In this document: positions 58,798 through 64,000 of the stretch, piece by piece
Position numbering within the stretch: position 1 is the stretch's first letter
Layout of the letters: each line of letters starts with the position of its first letter
Origin: Desulfoluna spongiiphila
GTDB lineage: Bacteria > Desulfobacterota > Desulfobacteria > Desulfobacterales > Desulfolunaceae
Length of the DNA: 64,000 nt
Direction of reading: 5' to 3'
NCBI RefSeq assembly: GCF_900101345.1
Contig: NZ_FMUX01000001.1
Coordinates: 662,944 to 726,943, forward strand
Made by a program: the position numbers and the translations under genes
Notes under the pieces: model-generated
Told to the model about the DNA's origin: nothing
Databases searched by the model: none
What the model saw: the letters and a program-made list of their open reading frames with translations, nothing else

Positions 58798-61459
58798 AAG
58801 CGCGCCTCCTGTCGTCGTGATAAACCTGTGCCTGGGTTTTTCGGAATTGGTCTTGGCTCTCCATGAGAGCTTGGTCCGCCGCAGCTTTGAACCCCGCAAC
58901 GTCGGAGCCATGCGCCGCAATTTGAATGGTGGGTTTGTATTCGATGTTGGTGGCAGCAGGCGTCGGCATGGGTTTCAATTCGGACAAGCCCTGACGGCTT
59001 CCGGCCTCCCGGGCCGTCTGAAGCTTTATGACTTCGGCATTGGCCGTACGGGAAAGTTGCTGTGCTTGGCCCCTTGAGTTGGCAAGGATAGGAGACAACT
59101 CCGCGACTTTAGCTTTTGTTGCTGCATCGGGCTGAGCAACGGACTTATCCTTGTCTCCTCCGGTAAAAAAACTCACCACTTTGCCCACCATCTTTGCCGC
59201 AAAGGTGATGGCCTTCAGCGTTGCAAGGAAGGGCAATAAAACCGTCTTCATCACAAAGCCAAGGGCTTTGCCCACCACCTTGCCCACCGTCGCAAAGGCG
59301 CCCATGGCCTTGCCGCCTTCGTCGATGGGACCGATCAACTCCTTGAACCATTTGACGATGGGTCCGAAGACTGAGCCCAGGGCCTCCCGAATCGGGGCAA
59401 AGGCCTCGCCAATGGCCCCGAAGGCTGAGCTCAGGGCCTCCCGGATCGGAGCAAAAGCCGCCCCGATAGCCCCGAAGGCCTCTCCCACAGCTGTCTTCAT
59501 TTCGCGTACGGCCTCGATGACGGGCTCAAGCCCCTCTTGCAGGCCAGCCCAGACACCACCGCCGAAGGACTTCAACAGCTTCCACGTGTTGTCCACCAGG
59601 TTGGTGAAGGGCTCAAAATTCCGATAAAGAGCCACGGCCCCGGCAGCCAGGGCCGCAACACTCATTACCGCAATACCGATGGGGTTGGCGGACATGGCCA
59701 CGTTAAAGGCCCATTGCGCGACCGTCATCATACGGGTGCCGATGGCCGCCACCTTCTGAGCACGGGAGAGCACAACGGTTTTCAAGGTTGCCGCGCTCAT
59801 GCTCAGATTCACCAGCTCGTACATTTTCTTTGCCTGGAGGAGGCCACTGCTGACAAAGGTCCAGGCATATCCGCCCGCCACAGCTGCGGTGGTCAACGCA
59901 ATGGTCCCGCCCGTGAGGAGTCCCACCACCTTTGTGACGGTGGGAAACCTCTCCGCCGCTGCCGTCAGGCCCCGCGTCACAAAGGCAAGGCCATGGGCCG
60001 TGGCTGTGATCACCGGGGTCAGGGTATTGCCGAAGACAATGGCAAGGCCCTCCGCAGCCGAACCAAGCCCCTTCAGGGCCCCGATGGTGGTGTTGTCCAT
60101 CACCTTGGCGATGGATTCAGCCGTGGCTTTTCCTTCCCTGACTTTCTTGACGTATGCCTCAATGCCGTCTTCACCGGCCTTTGAGAGCAGCTCCGTGATG
60201 CCCGCCGCCGACACCTTACCGAAAATGGTCTTCACCACGTCCAGCTTTTCAGCGTTGCCCATGCCCTTGGTGGCCTTGGAGAGATCCCCGAGAATATCCG
60301 TCATGGGCCGGATGTTTCCCTCGGCATCGGCTGTGCTGACCCCAAGCTTTGCCAGGGCTTCGGATGCTTCTGCAGACGGCGATGCAATACCCAGCACCAT
60401 GCCCTTCAGCGTGGTGCCTGCCATGCTCGCCTTGATCCCCACGTTACCCAGCAGCCCGGCCATGGCCGAGGTCTCCTCCAGGGACATCCCCGCCTTGGAG
60501 GCAATGGGGGCAACGTACTTCATGGTCTCCCCGAGCATCTCCAGGGAGGTGTTGGAGCTGGTAAAGGTTCGGGTGAGCACGTCGGAGACGCGGCCCATGT
60601 CCGTTGCCTCCAAGCCGAAACCGGACATGATGTCCGAGGCGATGTCCGAAGCCATGCCCAGCTCCACTGCCCCGGCCTTGGCCATGTTGAGCACGCCCGG
60701 CATAGCGGAAACGATTTGCGTGGTGCTGAACCCCGCCATGCCCAGGTACTTCATCCCCTGGGCCGCTTCACTGGCCGAAAAGGAGGTGGTGGAGCCCAGC
60801 TTCCGGGCCGATGCCGTCAGGGCCTCGAAGTCTTTCCCCGTGGCTCCGGTGAGGGCCTTCACCTCCGCCATGCTCTGCTCAAACCGGGCCGAGATCATGG
60901 TCGGAAACGCCACCGCCGTTCCAATGGCTGCCGCGTCAAACAGCTTGCCCTGCATCCCAGCGCGTTTGTCCTGCAGGGCCTTCTGCTTCATCATCACCTT
61001 CTGAAGCTTCTCCTGCTTATGACGCGCAGTATCGATGGACTGAGCCAGTTTCTGATTGTGTTTCACCAGCTGGGCCGTCTTGATCCCGGCAGAGGTCATC
61101 TCCCGCCGCAACTCAGAAAGGGAAGCCCTCTGATTGCCCAGGGATGTTTTCAGCTTTTTGGCCTTACGGTTTACCGCGTCAAACTGGCTTTTTAACTTTT
61201 TGGTGGGCTTGGCCGTGGCGGCCAGCTGCGCGGCAAGCTCCTTGCTCTCCTCCTGGGCTTCAAAGAACTGCCGTTCCGTCTCCCTGATTTCTTTTTTCAG
61301 GGAGGTAAAACGGTTGGACTTCTCCCGGCTTTTTTCAAGGGAGGAGATCTGCTTGCCGAGCATGCCCACTGTTTTGGATGCGTTCATCATGGCCCCGGAA
61401 AATTTCGGGGTCATGGCACCGTCCAGTTTAAAGCCCAGGGTGTATACTTTTGCGGTCAT
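58790..61459 (-). CDS. Phage tail tape measure protein
   Basis: This 889-residue protein sets tail length. The N-terminal 150 residues are coiled-coil; the TP901-type core (about 185-430) contains FEQSMAEVKALTGA and ATSFSASEAAQGMKYLGMAGF-like blocks; hydrophobic segments follow (about 500-610). Three near-identical units around FGAIGEAFAPIREALS repeat at about 690-735. Its ATG overlaps the TGA of the frameshifted chaperone product, the classical arrangement in tail operons. Confidence 0.95.
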   Translation of the reverse strand: MTAKVYTLGFKLDGAMTPKFSGAMMNASKTVGMLGKQISSLEKSREKSNRFTSLKKEIRETERQFFEAQEESKELAAQLAATAKPTKKLKSQFDAVNRKAKKLKTSLGNQRASLSELRREMTSAGIKTAQLVKHNQKLAQSIDTARHKQEKLQKVMMKQKALQDKRAGMQGKLFDAAAIGTAVAFPTMISARFEQSMAEVKALTGATGKDFEALTASARKLGSTTSFSASEAAQGMKYLGMAGFSTTQIVSAMPGVLNMAKAGAVELGMASDIASDIMSGFGLEATDMGRVSDVLTRTFTSSNTSLEMLGETMKYVAPIASKAGMSLEETSAMAGLLGNVGIKASMAGTTLKGMVLGIASPSAEASEALAKLGVSTADAEGNIRPMTDILGDLSKATKGMGNAEKLDVVKTIFGKVSAAGITELLSKAGEDGIEAYVKKVREGKATAESIAKVMDNTTIGALKGLGSAAEGLAIVFGNTLTPVITATAHGLAFVTRGLTAAAERFPTVTKVVGLLTGGTIALTTAAVAGGYAWTFVSSGLLQAKKMYELVNLSMSAATLKTVVLSRAQKVAAIGTRMMTVAQWAFNVAMSANPIGIAVMSVAALAAGAVALYRNFEPFTNLVDNTWKLLKSFGGGVWAGLQEGLEPVIEAVREMKTAVGEAFGAIGAAFAPIREALSSAFGAIGEAFAPIREALGSVFGPIVKWFKELIGPIDEGGKAMGAFATVGKVVGKALGFVMKTVLLPFLATLKAITFAAKMVGKVVSFFTGGDKDKSVAQPDAATKAKVAELSPILANSRGQAQQLSRTANAEVIKLQTAREAGSRQGLSELKPMPTPAATNIEYKPTIQIAAHGSDVAGFKAAADQALMESQDQFRKTQAQVYHDDRRRAFA

Positions 61460-61877
61460 GCGCTTGCAGCCTCATTCATTACGGTTAACCACTCGGAGAG
61501 TTGCGGCAGGGGCATCCGGTAATAAAAATCAACGCCGGTGTGGGATACCCTTGCCATGTCAAAGCAGAGTTTCTTCACTTGCCTGGAGGTCAGCTCTCCG
61601 TATCGAGCAAAAAAGCCTGGGTCTCGGAGACAACCCGGTGGCAGTCCTTGATGGGCAGTGCCCGAATCGCCTCAAAGGGAAGGTCGGTGGCGCGACTTGC
61701 CAGCACCGCGCAAAACCCGGAGCTGGTCAGAAGAGGCACCACAGGATGGCCGCCGGTGGCAAAGTACTCCCTCTCCGCCTGCGCCATGTCCTCACCCGTG
61801 AGCCCCTCCAGGTCCAGGTTGATTGTTTTGATCTCTTTGCCTTCAAAGGTGATCGCTTTTTTCAGTTTGATTTCCAT
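61456..61877 (-). CDS. Tail assembly chaperone, gpE and frameshifted gpE-E'
   Basis: The zero-frame product is 95 residues (61590-61877) and fits the phage tail assembly chaperone family. A slippery heptamer T-TTT-TTG lies at 61608-61614. A -1 shift there opens a second frame (ARYGELTSRQVKKLCFDMA onward, ending NEAASA) that stops at a TGA overlapping the tape-measure ATG. The fusion would be 140 residues. P2 gpE/E' and lambda gpG/GT use the same device to load the tape measure. The start ATG follows AGGGAAAA. Confidence 0.88.
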
Positions 61878-61898
61878 CTTGTTTTCCCTTTTTCAAAA

Positions 61899-61916
61899 AT
61901 GTCTACGCGTAGACAT
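61899..61916. repeat. 18-bp perfect palindrome, copy 1
   Basis: ATGTCTACGCGTAGACAT lies 11 bases after the tube gene stop, between tube and chaperone genes. The same palindrome lies at 62473-62490. Confidence 0.9.
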
Positions 61917-61927
61917 CGGTTTGATCG

Positions 61928-62446
61928 TTACAGCCCCAAGGCCTTGTTCACATCGGACAGACAGTCCACGCCGTTCACCGTGTAAAGGTTGTTGAGTTTG
62001 TCGATGAGGATGCTTTCCATCCCGTCGATCATGAGGTTAAAGCGGGTGAGTTCCAGCTCCACGCTGGAGTCGTTGCCCTCCCCCACGGCAAACTTGCCGA
62101 AGCTGGTCTTTTTGGTGGATCCCTGGCCGGAGATCCGCACGGGCATCACCTTTCGCACGCCGCTTGCCGTGTCTTGGACCTGCATGGCCCCGCGCAGGTC
62201 CACCACGTGGGGAACGGGCATGTTGAAGAGGTTCACGTCCTGGCTGATGGTCCGAAAGTTGATGGTCATGGCCATGGCCCCGATGTGCCCGAGGATGGGA
62301 ACCGAGATCTCACCCAGGATACCGGCCCCTTTAAGGGAGGCGTTCAGGGGCTCGATGTCCGGCACGGTGACGTCCACCACGCCCATCATGTCCTTGGCGC
62401 CGCCGTAGTAGAGGCGAAAGTTGGTCAATACTTCAGGGGTATTCAT
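61928..62446 (-). CDS. Major tail tube protein (P2 FII-like)
   Basis: This 172-residue protein forms the inner tube of the contractile tail. PEVLTNFRLYYGGAKDMMG, TVPDIEPLNASLKGAGILGE and LTRFNLMIDGMESILIDKLN are typical of the FII family. Identical palindromes flank the gene on both sides and may stabilise or separate its message. The GGAGTGCGCGC stretch before the ATG provides the ribosome site. Confidence 0.94.
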   Translation of the reverse strand: MNTPEVLTNFRLYYGGAKDMMGVVDVTVPDIEPLNASLKGAGILGEISVPILGHIGAMAMTINFRTISQDVNLFNMPVPHVVDLRGAMQVQDTASGVRKVMPVRISGQGSTKKTSFGKFAVGEGNDSSVELELTRFNLMIDGMESILIDKLNNLYTVNGVDCLSDVNKALGL

Positions 62447-62470
62447 GCGCGCACTCCTGTGTGGTTTTAA

Positions 62471-62492
62471 GGATGTCTACGCGTAGACATCC
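62471..62492. repeat. 22-bp perfect palindrome, copy 2
   Basis: The 18-bp palindrome of 61899-61916 recurs here with two more paired bases on each side (GGAT...ATCC), between the sheath and tube genes. It contains a CTACGCGTAG core. Confidence 0.9.
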
Positions 62493-62512
62493 GAAAACCT
62501 GTTAAGCGAAAA

Positions 62513-63949
62513 TTATGCAAAAAGGGTTGAGAAGTAGGCCGGGTCGTACTCCTGGATGAAGTCGATCTCCCGGGCGGGTGACGGGGGCGTCATGTAGACA
62601 TGGAACCGGGAAATCCCGTCCATCATGTCCGTCACCGCGTTTTCATCGGCCTGGAACTCCACCCGCGCGCCCAGGAGAAACTGCCGGGACACCAGCCCGT
62701 CCAGCCACATCTGGGCAGAATCCCGGATGGTCTCAATGAGCCGCCGCTTTGCCGGGGCGTCTACCCTGGACCAATGGCTCAGGATCAGGGTGTTGCCCAC
62801 CCAGGTGAACATCCGGCTTACTGAAACCCAAGAGTCCTTGGGATCGGTGTTGGCCGGGTAGCAGGCCGTCCGGTTGCCCCAGCACTTCCACCCACCGATA
62901 AAATTCAGGGCCGTCACGATGCCGTTGCCGTTCAAATAATTCGCCTGCTCCGGCTGAAGCCACACCTCGTTTCCGTTTGCCACCATGGCGTCCATCTGAA
63001 AGTTGTGGTTGGAGGGCGAGGCGTAGGGGATGTCCTCGTTGTCCGCATCCACCCTGGCCATGAGCCCGGCAAGCTGGGTGGACATGTGAAAGGTCTTCGT
63101 GCCCAGCTTCACCCTGGGCCAGCAGACCACCTGGGCCGGATCGGTGAGGTTGTTCTGGTTCTTGTACTCCGGGGCGTCGCTGTACCGGGTCACGGTGGCG
63201 TCATCGATGTCGATAATCGCCTTGCAGGAGAACAGCCCGTTGATGGTTTTGGCCTTGGCCGTCATCACCGCCGACACCGTGGAGGCCGAAGACCAGCCCG
63301 GGGCAACGATGAGCCCGGGCACCAGGCGATACTTGGGGAACACCTCGTTCACCAGCTCCAGGCCGGTGAGGGCCCCGGTCTCAGAATCCACCCCGCCCAC
63401 GATATCCGCCGCCGTCACCTTGGACGGATCCGCATAGGTGTAGGTTCGGTTGATGGTATCCCCCGCCGTGATGGATCCGGTGGCCATGCGCCGGATCACC
63501 CCGGCAACCCGGTCCACCTCATAGTCCGTGTCCTCCACGTAGGTGGTGGACTTGTCCGAAGAGGTCACCACCACCGGCCCCAGGAGGTCCCCGTGGTCCA
63601 GCTTGATCTCGTCATCGGCAAAGGTGGCCGCGCCTTCGGCCACATCAGCCTTGTGAACCGCCGGGTCAAAGACGTTGATGAAGACAATGGGGGCCAGGGC
63701 GAACAGGGCAAAGTGGGAGTAGATGAACTCGCAAAGCGTGTACTTCTCCCAGGCGTCGGAATAGCCCAGCAGCTCAACGGCCTCTGAATAGGTATAGGCC
63801 ATGGTCACCTTGTTCACCGGCCCTGCCCCGCCCTTGGCCAGGTGCACAGGGGCCGTGCCCACCACCACCGGCAATGAGGCAGAAACCCTCCGGGGCGGCG
63901 TGATGGACGTGGGCATCTGCGATGCGTAAACACCGTGTCTGTATGTCAT
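62513..63949 (-). CDS. Contractile tail sheath protein (P2 FI-like)
   Basis: This 478-residue protein is the contractile sheath. The N-terminal MTYRHGVYASQMPTSITPP, VVGTAPVHLA, the C-terminal ARVEFQADENAVTDMMDGIS and the FHVYMTPPSPAREIDFIQEY-like ending are family features. It is the first complete gene of the module in this window and has the ATG 2 bases after the stop of the preceding gene. Confidence 0.95.
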   Translation of the reverse strand: MTYRHGVYASQMPTSITPPRRVSASLPVVVGTAPVHLAKGGAGPVNKVTMAYTYSEAVELLGYSDAWEKYTLCEFIYSHFALFALAPIVFINVFDPAVHKADVAEGAATFADDEIKLDHGDLLGPVVVTSSDKSTTYVEDTDYEVDRVAGVIRRMATGSITAGDTINRTYTYADPSKVTAADIVGGVDSETGALTGLELVNEVFPKYRLVPGLIVAPGWSSASTVSAVMTAKAKTINGLFSCKAIIDIDDATVTRYSDAPEYKNQNNLTDPAQVVCWPRVKLGTKTFHMSTQLAGLMARVDADNEDIPYASPSNHNFQMDAMVANGNEVWLQPEQANYLNGNGIVTALNFIGGWKCWGNRTACYPANTDPKDSWVSVSRMFTWVGNTLILSHWSRVDAPAKRRLIETIRDSAQMWLDGLVSRQFLLGARVEFQADENAVTDMMDGISRFHVYMTPPSPAREIDFIQEYDPAYFSTLFA

Positions 63950-63951
63950 GA

Positions 63952-63999
63952 TTACTTGGCTCCTTTCGCTTCGGCGTATTTCCGGGCCAGAAGGGATTC
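63952..63999 (-). CDS. C-terminal end of an upstream phage gene (partial)
   Basis: The last 15 codons of a minus-strand gene (ESLLARKYAEAKGAK, then TAA) enter the window. The stop lies 2 bases before the sheath ATG, and an AAAGGAG just inside its 3' end serves as the sheath ribosome site. The product cannot be identified from so little. Confidence 0.6.
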   Translation of the reverse strand, partial: ESLLARKYAEAKGAK

Positions 64000-64000
64000 A

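Larger units (their letters stand above)
51590..64000 (-). mobile_element. P2-like prophage (distal part: cargo, tail fibre, baseplate, tail)
   Basis: From the tmRNA fragment to the window edge, every gene lies on the minus strand and the order is sheath, tube, chaperone, tape measure, X, D, V, U-like, W-like, J, I, fibre, fibre-assembly, then a cargo lipoprotein. This is a contractile-tail module of P2-like myophages. Capsid, terminase, lysis and integrase genes are not seen, so it could be a full prophage or a tail-only particle. Confidence 0.85.

Overview
The window looks like chromosomal DNA of a Gram-negative deltaproteobacterium (Desulfobacterota type), GC-rich with AT-richer accessory patches. 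That placement is an inference from lipoprotein and outer-membrane signals, a sigma-54 activator, a CCG-type Fe-S protein and a P2-like contractile tail module. No rRNA or universal marker gene is present to confirm it.

Layout. 0.3-2.0 kb: an ACR3 arsenite exporter converging on an RRM RNA-binding protein. 2.7-22.6 kb: one long plus-strand gene train, many genes overlapping by 4 bases: glycogen phosphorylase, STAS anti-anti-sigma-like protein, RsbW-like kinase, DUF4301 protein, GH2 and GH9 glycoside hydrolases, a cellulose-synthase-like GT2, four consecutive DUF3131 proteins, an ODP/FDP-like di-iron protein, a SpoIIE/RsbU-type phosphatase and a duplicated outer-membrane barrel. This is the best candidate for an undescribed system: a beta-glucan synthesis, trimming and export locus that carries its own complete partner-switching circuit and a possible oxygen or redox sensor.

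22.9-31.7 kb: an unknown protein, a FMN riboswitch with ribB, a B-box/TPR membrane protein converging on a rhomboid protease, tRNA-Thr(CGU), RNase HI with a hybrid-binding domain, a monoacylglycerol-lipase-like hydrolase and a small membrane protein. 31.7-37.4 kb: an accessory patch with heptamer arrays, two divergent HNH nucleases (one probably a phosphorothioate-sensing type IV enzyme), a secreted protein, two small genes and an acyltransferase. 37.9-46.0 kb: a sigma-54 activator divergent from a GltS-type symporter with three upstream palindromes and a -24/-12 promoter, then an epoxide hydrolase, L-serine dehydratase and aldehyde dehydrogenase. 46.2-49.0 kb: a GGDEF protein, a repeat-dense intergenic stretch and a cation-exchanger-like protein.

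49.0-51.6 kb: a lipoprotein with a hexapeptide repeat tail, a CCG-domain protein, and a decayed tyrosine integrase ending 75 bases before a fragment of a tmRNA 3' end, interpreted as an attachment site. 51.6-64.0 kb: a prophage on the minus strand, entered at its distal end: a cargo lipoprotein, tail-fibre genes, baseplate, tape measure, frameshifted tail chaperone, tube and sheath. The window ends before any capsid gene. Several intergenic repeat families (a 55-bp exact repeat, a REP-like 15-mer, a nested 64-bp insertion, heptamer arrays) run through the chromosomal part.
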